NCBI GenBank assembly: GCA_030632545.1
Contig: DAOVUO010000018.1
Location: 1-13,872 of the forward strand
DNA length: 13,872 nt
DNA from: Bacteroidales bacterium
GTDB lineage: Bacteria; Bacteroidota; Bacteroidia; Bacteroidales; DYOH01
Direction of reading: 5' to 3'
In this document: piece after piece, positions 7,647 to 13,872 of the stretch
Numbering within the stretch: the first letter of the stretch is position 1
How the letters are laid out: every line of letters starts with the position of its first letter
Notes under the pieces: model-generated
Told to the model about the DNA's origin: nothing
Database searches by the model: none
Seen by the model: the letters and a program-made list of their open reading frames with translations, nothing else
Program-made: the position numbers and the translations under genes

Positions 7647-8510
7647 ATGGATACATCAGAAATATTAAAAAAAGTTCGTCGAATTGAAATAAAAACTCGA
7701 GGATTATCGAAAAATATTTTTGCAGGCGAATATCATAGTGCTTTCAAAGGACGTGGTATGGCATTTAGCGAAGTTCGCGAATATCAGTTTGGCGATGATG
7801 TACGAAGTATAGATTGGAATGTAACTGCACGTTTTAATCATCCGTATTTAAAAATATTTGAGGAGGAGCGTGAGCTAACTATTATGTTGATGATTGACGT
7901 TAGTGCTTCAGGAAATTTTGGCTCTATAAAATCTCTTAAAAAAGATTTGGCTACTGAACTTGCTGCTGTTTTAGCTTTTAGTACAATACAGAACAATGAT
8001 AAAGTAGGAGTGATTTTTTTTAGTGATAAAATTGAAAAATTTATTCCACCAAAAAAAGGAAAAAAACATACCTTGCGTATAATTCGTGAAGCCTTAGATT
8101 TTCATCCAGAAAGTGCAGGTACGGATATTGACCAAGCACTAAAATATTTGACTAATGTGATTAAAAAACGCTGTACAACTTTTATTATTTCTGATTTTTT
8201 GGATAAAAAATTTTCTGATTCAATAAAGCTTGCAAATAAAAAGCACGATTTGATTGTGTTGCAGCTATACGATAGGCATGATGAAGAATTACCTAAAGTT
8301 GGCGATTTAAAAGTATTGAATTCTGAAACAGGGAAAGAACTTTGGGTAGATACTAGTTCTCAAAGAGTTCAAAAAGTGTATAAAAAATGGTGGATTGAGC
8401 ATAATCAATTTTTAAACGAAACTTTTATGCGAAGTGGCGTTGATTATGTAAAATTAAGAACAGATATTGATTATGTAAAGCCTCTTGTGCAGCTTTTTAA
8501 AAGAAGGTAA
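7647..8510 (+). CDS. DUF58 domain protein, MoxR partner
   Basis: A 287-residue soluble protein of the DUF58 family. The family signature lies at about residues 35-72: GRGMAFSEVREYQFGDDVR followed by SIDWNVTARFNHPYLKIFEE. Behind it is a VWA-like fold that keeps a plausible metal site: DVSAS (D84, S86, S88), T159 in AGTDI and D183 in SDFLD. The function is not known at the biochemical level; by gene linkage it is a client or adaptor of the MoxR ATPase. It starts 3 bp after moxR and ends 4 bp before the next ATG, so translation is probably coupled. Confidence 0.93.
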   Translation: MDTSEILKKVRRIEIKTRGLSKNIFAGEYHSAFKGRGMAFSEVREYQFGDDVRSIDWNVTARFNHPYLKIFEEERELTIMLMIDVSASGNFGSIKSLKKDLATELAAVLAFSTIQNNDKVGVIFFSDKIEKFIPPKKGKKHTLRIIREALDFHPESAGTDIDQALKYLTNVIKKRCTTFIISDFLDKKFSDSIKLANKKHDLIVLQLYDRHDEELPKVGDLKVLNSETGKELWVDTSSQRVQKVYKKWWIEHNQFLNETFMRSGVDYVKLRTDIDYVKPLVQLFKRR

Positions 8511-8514
8511 AACT

Positions 8515-9534
8515 ATGTGGATAAGGAAAATAGGATTATTATTAGCTTTAATACTGATTGCTCAAGTAAATTTTGCACAAAATCTTGAGTTAAAGGCACA
8601 ATTATCTAAAAATAGAATATTAGTTGGTGATACTTTAAGTTTATGGCTTAGCGTAGAAGTAGATAAAAATAGCGAAATTGTATTCCCTATAATATTTGAT
8701 ACTATTGCTCAAGGAGTAGAAATTGTTGGTGAGCCAAAGCTTGATTCAATTGTTGGAATTGACAGTAAAAAGTATATAAAACAATTTACTATTTCAGCTT
8801 ATGATTCGGCAATGTATGTTTTTGGTGGTTTAGCTGCCGTAGATATTAGTAGAGATATTCCTGATACTATTTATTCAAATGATCTTACTTTATTTGTTGA
8901 TTATCAGGATTTGAATAATGAGTTAGAAACAAAAATTGATACAGCTCTTAAGGAAAAAATAATAGCTAATAAAGCAAATATTGAAACACCATTTAGTTTT
9001 GCTGAATTTTGGATTCTTACAAAAGAATTTCTGAAAAAATACTGGTATTTTGTTTTGGCTCTAATTATAATTATTCTATTTGTGTTATATTGGTATTATA
9101 GAATACGAAAAAGAAAAATAGATCTATCAATTAAGCCTATAATAAAAATAAAGCCGCATATCGAAGCACTTGATAATTTAGATACGCTGACTGAAAAAAA
9201 GTTATGGCAACAAGGTAAAACTAAGGATTATTATTCAGAACTTTCTGAAATTCTTAGATTATATATGGAGCGTAGATTCAATATAATTGCATTAGAAACT
9301 ACAACTGAGATAATCAGAACACAGTTAAGGTATTATAAACATACTTCAACCGAATTAGAAGAAGATATTCATTCTTTGTTGCAATTGTCTGATTATGTGA
9401 AATTTGCTAAATACAAGGCATTGCCAGCCGAAAACGAAAAATCGCTTATGCGAGCTTATGGTTTTGTTCAGGCAACAAAGCCCGAAGAAATAAGAGTTAC
9501 AGATATTAAAACTGAAAATACTGAACAGATATGA
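8515..9534 (+). CDS. BatD-like / DUF4381-like membrane protein of the bat operon
   Basis: A 339-residue single-pass membrane protein. I chose ATG 8515 because a typical signal peptide follows (MWIRKIGLLLALILIAQVNF, cleavage expected after A21) and a purine-rich AAGAAGG lies upstream. An in-frame TTG at 8485 exists but would put ten residues before the signal peptide and overlap the DUF58 gene. Residues 22-130 look like a beta-sandwich, similar in position to the N-terminal part of BatD. One transmembrane helix spans about 177-195, and the C-terminal cytoplasmic part (about 215-320) has the DUF4381-like pattern LWQQGKTKDYYSELSEILR and LYMERRFNIIALETTTE. Such proteins regularly sit between DUF58 and the VWA genes in this phylum. 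Its exact role is unknown; anchoring or presenting the VWA proteins is an inference. The stop overlaps the batA start. Confidence 0.8.
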   Translation: MWIRKIGLLLALILIAQVNFAQNLELKAQLSKNRILVGDTLSLWLSVEVDKNSEIVFPIIFDTIAQGVEIVGEPKLDSIVGIDSKKYIKQFTISAYDSAMYVFGGLAAVDISRDIPDTIYSNDLTLFVDYQDLNNELETKIDTALKEKIIANKANIETPFSFAEFWILTKEFLKKYWYFVLALIIIILFVLYWYYRIRKRKIDLSIKPIIKIKPHIEALDNLDTLTEKKLWQQGKTKDYYSELSEILRLYMERRFNIIALETTTEIIRTQLRYYKHTSTELEEDIHSLLQLSDYVKFAKYKALPAENEKSLMRAYGFVQATKPEEIRVTDIKTENTEQI

Positions 9535-10523
9535 TGGGCTATAAATTTGCAAATCCAGAATTTCTATACCTAAACATATTACTTATACCTATAATTGTTT
9601 GGTATATACTAAAATACACAAAGGGGTATCCAACTATTAGTTTGAGTACAACAGCAGCTTTTGCAAATATGCGAACTGGTTTTCGGACATATCTTCGACA
9701 TTTATTGTTTGTATTCAGAATTGCTGCTTTAACCCTTATTATTATTGTGTTATCAAGGCCACAATCTCATTATGCTAAGCGAGATGTAATTACTGAAGGA
9801 ATAGATATTGTGTTGGCACTCGATGTTTCGAGAAGTATGTTGGCTCGTGATTTTAAACCAGATAGGATAGAAGCTGCCAAGCAAGTAGCAATTAAATTTG
9901 TTACAGGTAGGGATAATGACAGAATTGGTTTGGTTGTTTTTAGTGGCGAAAGTTTTACTCAATGTCCACTTACAACGGATAAAGCTGTGTTAATTAATTT
10001 AATTAATCAGTTGGAAAGCGGAATGATTGAAGACGGTACTGCAATTGGTTTAGGTTTAGCAAATGCAATTACCAGATTAAAAGAAAGTTCTGCAAAAAGT
10101 AAGGTGGTTATATTAATTACCGATGGTGTAAATAATTCTGGTGAATTATCACCTCTTACAGCAGCTGAATTGGCAAAAACATTTGGTATACGAGTTTATA
10201 CTGTTGGAATTGGATCACAAGGAACTGCACCTTATCCGGTACAAACTATGTTTGGTATTCAGTATCAGCAAATGAAAGTAGAAATTGATGAGAAAACGCT
10301 TACCGAAATTGCAAATACTACTGATGGAAAATATTTTAGAGCAAAATCTAAAGTTGAACTGGAAAGTATCTATGAGCATATTGATATGCTAGAAAAAACA
10401 AAAATAAAAGTACATCAATATAGCCAAAAGGAAGAACAATTTTATTGGTTCGGACTTATTGCTTTACTTTTAATAAGCGTAGAAATGCTATTGAAATATA
10501 CAATATTACGTCATTTACCCTAA
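9531..10523 (+). CDS. batA: VWA-domain membrane protein BatA
   Basis: A 330-residue protein with two N-terminal membrane helices (about 12-28 and 58-75), a von Willebrand factor A domain (about 90-285) and a C-terminal membrane helix (about 304-320). The opening FANPEFLYL is characteristic of BatA. The metal-ion-dependent adhesion site is complete: DVSRS (D98, S100, S102), T170 in DGTAIG and D198 in TDG. Bat proteins were named for aerotolerance in Bacteroides fragilis; together with MoxR they are thought to act at the cytoplasmic membrane and periplasm, though the molecular task is unresolved. Two ATGs, 9531 and 9534, are possible starts; the first gives an ATGA overlap with the previous stop codon, which suggests translational coupling. 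Confidence 0.92.
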   Translation: MMGYKFANPEFLYLNILLIPIIVWYILKYTKGYPTISLSTTAAFANMRTGFRTYLRHLLFVFRIAALTLIIIVLSRPQSHYAKRDVITEGIDIVLALDVSRSMLARDFKPDRIEAAKQVAIKFVTGRDNDRIGLVVFSGESFTQCPLTTDKAVLINLINQLESGMIEDGTAIGLGLANAITRLKESSAKSKVVILITDGVNNSGELSPLTAAELAKTFGIRVYTVGIGSQGTAPYPVQTMFGIQYQQMKVEIDEKTLTEIANTTDGKYFRAKSKVELESIYEHIDMLEKTKIKVHQYSQKEEQFYWFGLIALLLISVEMLLKYTILRHLP

Positions 10524-10535
10524 TAATTTTGAATT

Positions 10536-11609
10536 ATGGATGCAGCACGATTTATTTTTGCTGATAAAAATATATTAATTTACGGTGGAATAATGCTTAT
10601 CTTATTGATTTTCATTTTCTGGATAGGAAATCTTATTCTACGCCAAAAAAGGAAAAAACTAGGAGATGCACACGTAGTTAGTAAAATTATTTCTGGCCGT
10701 TCTAGTTTTCGTCTAATCAGTGCATTTATGGTGCTTGTTTTAGCGTATAGCTTAATTGTTGTGGGTCAGGCAAGACCTCAGTTTGGTTCTAAGTTACAGG
10801 AAAGTGAGCAAGAAGGCTCAGATTTAATAATTGCGCTTGATGTGTCGAATAGTATGAACGCTGAAGATATAAAACCGAATAGGCTGGAGAGAGCAAAACT
10901 TGCCATTTTAAAACTTCTTGATAAACTAAAGGGTGATAGAATTGGTATAATTATATTTGCAGGTGATGCTTATGTGCAATTACCATTAACTAATGATTAT
11001 GGTGCTGCACGTATGTTTATAGCTAATGTATCAACAAATTTGGTTGGAAAGCAAGGTACTGCAATTGGTGCGGCTATTGATTTGGCAATAAAATCATTTA
11101 ATTTTGAAACTAAAGCTGGTAAAGCACTTGTAATTATTACTGATGGCGAAAATCACGAGGAAGGTGCTATTGAGTCTGCAAAAGAGGCTGTTAAGCTAGG
11201 AATTACTGTTCATACTATTGGAATGGGACGACCAGAGGGTTCCCCAATTCCAGTTTATAATAAATACGGACAAAAGGACTATAGAAAGGATAAAGATGGA
11301 CGTGTAGTGGTTAGTAAACTAAACGAAAATATGCTTGTTCAGCTTACAAATGTTGGAAAAGGGGTGTATGTAAGGGCAAGTACAACAAATTCGGGATTAA
11401 AGGCTTTATATGATGAAATTCAAAAATTAGATAAGCAAAAATTTGAATCAAAGCAATTTGCTGAATATAACGAGCAATTTCAATATTTTTTCGCTATTGC
11501 CTTATTGTTATTGATGCTAGAAATGTTTATTTTACCCAGAAAACCAAAACGATTGGAGAATTTTAGCCTTTTTAAAACAAATTTTATCAAATCTAAGAAA
11601 AAAGCTTAG
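10536..11609 (+). CDS. batB: VWA-domain membrane protein BatB
   Basis: A 357-residue paralogue of BatA with the same plan: membrane helices at about 14-35 and 60-77, VWA domain about 95-300 and a C-terminal membrane helix about 316-333 followed by a basic tail. The metal site is complete: DVSNS (D102, S104, S106), T175 in GTAIG and D203 in TDGEN. It follows batA by 12 bp and precedes batC by 2 bp. In known Bacteroidota clusters BatB is the second VWA protein and is followed by the TPR protein BatC, as here, which supports the name. Confidence 0.92.
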   Translation: MDAARFIFADKNILIYGGIMLILLIFIFWIGNLILRQKRKKLGDAHVVSKIISGRSSFRLISAFMVLVLAYSLIVVGQARPQFGSKLQESEQEGSDLIIALDVSNSMNAEDIKPNRLERAKLAILKLLDKLKGDRIGIIIFAGDAYVQLPLTNDYGAARMFIANVSTNLVGKQGTAIGAAIDLAIKSFNFETKAGKALVIITDGENHEEGAIESAKEAVKLGITVHTIGMGRPEGSPIPVYNKYGQKDYRKDKDGRVVVSKLNENMLVQLTNVGKGVYVRASTTNSGLKALYDEIQKLDKQKFESKQFAEYNEQFQYFFAIALLLLMLEMFILPRKPKRLENFSLFKTNFIKSKKKA

Positions 11610-11611
11610 TT

Positions 11612-12310
11612 ATGAATTTAAAAAGTATTACAGTATTATTTATAAGCACTTTTAGTATTTTATTATACCTAAGTAGCTCTTTGTTAGCACAAACTGAGAA
11701 TAAGCATATTCGAGAAGGGAATAAAGAGTTTGATAATAAAAATTATACAAATGCACAGGTAAATTATACTACTGCTATAAATCAAAATCCATTGTCGTTT
11801 GTTGCAAATTATAATTTGGGGAATACAGAGTTTGCTCAAAAAAAATACGAAGAAGCAATAAAGCAGTACAGTAATTCGAGTGAGCAAAATGTAAGTGCAG
11901 AATATTTAGCAAAATCAAATTATAATTTGGGGAATACGTATATGCAGCAGCAAAAGTTTAAGGAGGCAGTTGCTGCATACAAAAAATCGCTAAAATATAA
12001 GCCAAATGATGCCGATGCTAAGTATAATCTTTCTTATGCTCAGAAAAAGTTGAAGGAAAATCCGCAAGATCAAGAAAATAAGAACAAAAAACAGGATAAA
12101 AGCGAGGAAGATAAGAATCAGGAAAATAAAGAAAATCAAAATAAGCAAGAAAACGAGAATAATAAAAAGGAAGCACAAAATCAGCAAATTAGTAAGCAAG
12201 ATGCTGAGCGCATACTAAAGGCGATAGAAGAAGGTGATAAAAAAGTACAACAAAAACTTGCTAAGCAAAAGGGAAAATCTACTAAGAAAAAACTTGAAAA
12301 AGATTGGTAG
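11612..12310 (+). CDS. batC: TPR protein BatC
   Basis: A 232-residue exported protein: signal peptide 1-26 (cleavage after SSLLA), then about three tetratricopeptide repeats across 31-135 (for example NYNLGNTYMQQQKFKEAVAA at 103-122), then a low-complexity Lys/Glu/Asn/Gln-rich stretch (about 147-192) and a short conserved tail beginning QDAERILKAIEEGDKK and ending EKDW. This plan and tail are typical of BatC. TPRs mediate protein contacts, presumably with the periplasmic VWA domains. It is the last bat gene in the window; no batD or batE follows within the 1.2 kb before the next, convergent gene. Confidence 0.88.
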   Translation: MNLKSITVLFISTFSILLYLSSSLLAQTENKHIREGNKEFDNKNYTNAQVNYTTAINQNPLSFVANYNLGNTEFAQKKYEEAIKQYSNSSEQNVSAEYLAKSNYNLGNTYMQQQKFKEAVAAYKKSLKYKPNDADAKYNLSYAQKKLKENPQDQENKNKKQDKSEEDKNQENKENQNKQENENNKKEAQNQQISKQDAERILKAIEEGDKKVQQKLAKQKGKSTKKKLEKDW

Positions 12311-12325
12311 TTTAAGGGTAAATGC

Positions 12326-12358
12326 TTACTGGTTACTGAGTTGACTGGTTACTGGTTA
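12326..12358. repeat. Degenerate 7-bp tandem repeat (TTACTGG)
   Basis: TTACTGG, TTACTGA, then an interruption, then ACTGG and TTACTGG followed by TTA. ACTGGTT occurs three times and ACTGGTTACT twice (12328-12337 and 12344-12353). Probably a short slipped-strand array with no coding role. Confidence 0.55.
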
Positions 12359-12415
12359 AATAAGCTTGACCGTTTTTACTTTTGTTTTAACCAAGGCTAT
12401 AAAAAAGCACAACTG

Positions 12416-12572
12416 TGTTCGGCGGTCGACTTCTGCTGCCGTTGAATTATTTTTTAGAGGCTTTGCCTCGTTTACTCCAACAAGGCGCAAATGCATATTT
12501 TGAGCAAAAATTATTTGAAAAAAACACTTTTGCGATAGCCAAATAATAAATAATCAATAGAAAATTTGTTAC
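12416..12572 (+). repeat. Dispersed structured repeat, copy 1
   Basis: About 157 bp that recurs in the same orientation at 13350-13505 with roughly nine substitutions and a few indels. It can fold into hairpin A (12420-12425 with 12436-12441, loop of about 8-10 nt) and hairpin B (GAGGC 12457-12461, loop TTT, GCCTC 12465-12469). A competing longer stem joins GCCGTTG (12438-12444) to CAAC-AA-GGC (12478-12486). It is richer in G and C at its left end than its surroundings. It begins 105 bp after batC. Its family is not known to me. Confidence 0.85.
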
Positions 12573-12587
12573 GACACTTCTGTTCGA

Positions 12588-12629
12588 CTCAGAGCCTAAG
12601 CTGAGCAAGGGGGTAATAAAAACCACCCT
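12588..12629. repeat. Two small adjacent hairpins
   Basis: Hairpin one pairs CTCAG (12588-12592) with CTGAG (12601-12605) over an 8-nt loop. Hairpin two pairs AGGGGGT (12608-12614) with ACCACCCT (12622-12629), with one bulged A. Both lie between repeat copy 1 and the antitoxin promoter, upstream of the expected transcript start. Neither is followed by a T run, so they are not typical terminators. Confidence 0.4.
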
Positions 12630-12685
12630 AGATTATAAGAAACCAGCCAATAATTTATCCATTTTAAAATTGAGAATAATATTTG

Positions 12686-12693
12686 TATCTTTG
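12686..12693 (+). promoter_or_regulatory. -7 promoter element of the toxin-antitoxin operon
   Basis: TATCTTTG matches TAnnTTTG and lies 20 bp upstream of the antitoxin ATG, so the leader would be very short. No good TTG sits 19-21 bp upstream; the nearest (12670-12672) is only 13 bp away, so the -33 part is weak, which could suit an autoregulated operon. Confidence 0.5.
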
Positions 12694-12712
12694 ATAAAAC
12701 TGAAACTACAAA

Positions 12713-12952
12713 ATGATTAAATCAAACTCCATAACGGTTTATAAGTATTACAATTTATTACGAAACTTAGACCCTGATTTTCAGTTAGAATTAATTGAGC
12801 TTCTTTCAAAATCGTTAAGAAAAAAAATCCATGAAAAAAAGAAATCAATTAGTCATCTTTTTGGTGCATGGGAAGGAGATGAATCTCCTGATGAAATAAT
12901 AAAGGATATTAGACAGTCAAGAAGGTTTAATCGAAAAATTGATGAGTTTTGA
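12713..12952 (+). CDS. Antitoxin of a VapBC-type toxin-antitoxin pair
   Basis: A 79-residue protein directly upstream of, and overlapping, a PIN-domain toxin gene. The N-terminal half (about 6-40) looks helical, with LDPDFQLELIELLSKSLRKK recalling the small DUF2281-like antitoxins. The C-terminal half contains FGAWEGDESPDEIIKDIRQS followed by RRFNRKIDEF, a tail often seen in antitoxins paired with VapC-like PIN proteins in Bacteroidota, where it is expected to wrap around the toxin and block its active site. Such antitoxins normally also bind their own promoter, probably through the N-terminal part. The family name is less certain than the role, which rests on the C-terminal motif and the gene order. 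The stop codon overlaps the toxin start. Confidence 0.82.
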   Translation: MIKSNSITVYKYYNLLRNLDPDFQLELIELLSKSLRKKIHEKKKSISHLFGAWEGDESPDEIIKDIRQSRRFNRKIDEF

Positions 12953-13344
12953 AACAATATTTAATAGACACAGATATTTTAATATATTATATTAAAGGAT
13001 TTTATGAGCTTAATAATAAATTTGACGAAATTGGATTAGAAAACTGTTTTGTCTCAGAAATTACTATTGCTGAGCTTTTTTACGGAGTTGAAAAAAGTAA
13101 AAAGAAAAACAAAAACAGAGTTGTAGTTGAAGATATTAAAGATAATATAACTGTATTGCCTATATCTAATGTTTTAGAAATATATGCTAAAGAAAAAGTA
13201 AGATTAGAAAATGTGGGCACTCCTGTCGACGATTTTGATTTATTAATTGCCTCTACAGCAATTGCACATGATCTAATTTTAGTTACAAATAATGAAAAAC
13301 ATTTTAAGAGAATTGCCAATCTAAAATACGAAAATTGGGTTTAG
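12949..13344 (+). CDS. vapC: VapC-like PIN-domain toxin ribonuclease
   Basis: A 131-residue single-domain PIN protein, the usual VapC length; such toxins cut RNA (often tRNA) in a Mg2+-dependent way and arrest growth when the antitoxin is lost. The acidic site is present: D7 in LIDTDILI, E42 in TIAELFYG, D97 in DDFDLLIASTA and the fourth position as N115 in VTNNEKHF. The start must be TTG at 12949: the protein has no internal methionine, the frame upstream is closed by a TGA at 12943-12945, and any later start would lose D7. The TTG overlaps the antitoxin stop (TTGA), so toxin translation is probably coupled to, and weaker than, that of the antitoxin. Repeat copy 2 begins 6 bp after its stop. 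Confidence 0.9.
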   Translation: MKQYLIDTDILIYYIKGFYELNNKFDEIGLENCFVSEITIAELFYGVEKSKKKNKNRVVVEDIKDNITVLPISNVLEIYAKEKVRLENVGTPVDDFDLLIASTAIAHDLILVTNNEKHFKRIANLKYENWV

Positions 13345-13349
13345 TCCAA

Positions 13350-13505
13350 TGTTCGGTGGTCGGCTTCTGCCGCCGTTGAATTATTTTTAGAGGCTTTGCT
13401 TCGTTTATTCCAACAAGGCACAAATTCATATTTTGAGTAAAAAGTTATTTGAAAAAACACTTTTGCGATTGCCAAATAATCAATAGAAAATAATCAATTT
13501 GTTAC
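13350..13505 (+). repeat. Dispersed structured repeat, copy 2
   Basis: The second copy of the 12416-12572 repeat, in the same orientation, filling most of the gap between the toxin stop and the convergent gene. Both hairpins are kept: hairpin A (13354-13360 with 13369-13375) and hairpin B (GAGGC 13390-13394, GCTTC 13398-13402). It differs from copy 1 by about nine substitutions, mostly transitions, three single-base indels and a rearranged AT-rich right end. With copy 1 it brackets the toxin-antitoxin pair as a direct repeat. Confidence 0.85.
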
Positions 13506-13522
13506 AATAGCGGCATTAACCA

Positions 13523-13872
13523 TTATTTTCGTCCAAAACAGTACAAATAACCATCTCGCGAGGCAATATATATTTTTCCATCCATAGCAATTGGTGTAGC
13601 GTCAATTTCAATTGGACTATGTTTTGCTAGCTCTACAACATTTCCATTAGCTTGTATTTCAAATAAATAAAGTGCTTCGTCTAGTGCCACAATTAATTTA
13701 TTTTCAACAAAAATTGGTGTAGATATTGTTCCGCCAACAAATCGTCTGTAAATCAAGTGTGGAGTAGGATAGAGGGTTTTAGCATCTGTTCCCAAAGCCA
13801 TAAATTCGGAAATACTATCGTGCTGAATAATATTAAGATAGCCGTCTATTCCAACAAATGCCGCTAAGTGTA
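13523..13872 (-). CDS. PQQ-like beta-propeller repeat protein, C-terminal part
   Basis: The C-terminal 115 residues of a protein whose start lies beyond the right edge; the frame is open to the last base, so the internal ATG at 13801 is not the real start. Beta-propeller blade repeats are visible: FVGIDGYLNII close to the edge, GTISTPIFVENKLIVALDEA, and IDATPIAMDGKIYIASRDG followed by YLYCFGRK at the very end. These are the inside/outside strand patterns of PQQ-like (YVTN/WD-type) propellers, as in BamB-like and other envelope proteins. Whether it binds a cofactor cannot be judged from this fragment. It converges on the toxin gene, with repeat copy 2 between them. Confidence 0.8.
   Translation of the reverse strand, partial: HLAAFVGIDGYLNIIQHDSISEFMALGTDAKTLYPTPHLIYRRFVGGTISTPIFVENKLIVALDEALYLFEIQANGNVVELAKHSPIEIDATPIAMDGKIYIASRDGYLYCFGRK

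Larger units (their letters stand above)
12311..12712. other. 402-bp intergenic region between batC and the toxin-antitoxin pair
   Basis: No gene was recognised here. In order it holds a degenerate 7-bp repeat (12326-12358), an inverted repeat with arms TGGTTAAA (12353-12360) and TTTAACCA (12386-12393), an isolated TACTTTTG on the + strand at 12377-12384 without a matching -33 element, repeat copy 1 (12416-12572), two small hairpins (12588-12605 and 12608-12629) and the promoter-like sequence of the antitoxin gene. Where the bat transcript ends is not evident, because no hairpin is followed by a T run. Confidence 0.7.

Noticed and set aside
8485..8514. Upstream TTG start for the BatD-like protein
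   Set aside because: It would overlap the DUF58 gene and put ten residues before a clean signal peptide; ATG 8515 with a purine-rich upstream site is better.
11990..12199. Hydrophobic 69-codon frame on the - strand
   Set aside because: It is the complement of the Lys/Glu/Asn/Gln-rich tail of batC, which reads as Leu/Ile/Phe on the other strand; no upstream signal supports it.
12457..12469. Rho-independent terminator after batC or vapC from the GAGGC/GCCTC hairpin
   Set aside because: The T run lies before, not after, the hairpin on the + strand, and the - strand has an A run after it; neither fits a terminator.
12438..12486. Possible integron attC site: GTTGAAT and CTCCAAC around a hairpin beside a toxin-antitoxin gene
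   Set aside because: The core motifs are in the opposite order to attC (RYYYAAC should come first and GTTRRRY last), CTCCAAC does not fit the R position, and the neighbours are not cassette-like.
12415..12546. A 43-codon open frame from GTG through repeat copy 1
   Set aside because: Copy 2 carries a one-base deletion and an in-frame TAA in the same frame, and most differences would change the amino acid, so there is no sign of protein-level constraint.
13080..13319. A 79-codon - strand frame inside the toxin gene
   Set aside because: Antisense shadow of the PIN-domain gene, whose catalytic motifs establish the + strand frame.

Overview
The window looks like a chromosomal segment of a Bacteroidota bacterium, probably an uncultured or Bacteroidales-like lineage. 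It is AT-rich. Two intergenic promoters fit the phylum-specific pattern TTG, 20 bp, TAnnTTTG. It also carries a moxR/bat (Bacteroides aerotolerance) gene cluster of the usual Bacteroidota layout. No RNA gene, insertion sequence, prophage or CRISPR array was found.

Left part (1-2021, + strand): the 3' part of pyrD (quinone-linked dihydroorotate dehydrogenase), followed 8 bp later by a membrane-tethered calcineurin-like metallophosphoesterase.

Sensor pair (6344-2149, - strand): two overlapping genes for paralogous membrane receptors. Each has an extracytoplasmic domain, HAMP-like linkers, a GAF domain and a coiled coil; the second also ends in a PAS domain. Neither has a recognisable output domain, so they must signal through something encoded elsewhere.

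Divergent control region (6345-6647): one well-spaced Bacteroidota-type promoter in each direction, a perfect 12-bp palindrome at the expected start of the sensor transcript, a 38-bp inverted repeat and repeated short motifs.

bat cluster (6648-12310, + strand): moxR, a DUF58 protein, a BatD-like/DUF4381-like membrane protein, batA and batB (VWA domains with complete metal-site residues) and batC (TPR), all nearly touching or overlapping. The full-length batD and batE that often follow are not present. A MoxR ATPase with VWA partners usually acts as a chaperone or remodelling system at the envelope.

Accessory part (12311-13522): after batC comes a roughly 155-bp repeat, then a vapBC-type toxin-antitoxin pair with its own promoter, then a second copy of the same repeat in the same orientation. 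The toxin can only start at a TTG overlapping the antitoxin stop codon. The repeat copies differ by about nine substitutions and some small indels. The three changes that fall in their two hairpins all keep pairing as G-U on the + strand. This repeat-flanked toxin-antitoxin unit and the output-less receptor pair are the least ordinary parts of the window. At the right edge is the C-terminal end of a PQQ-like beta-propeller protein on the - strand.
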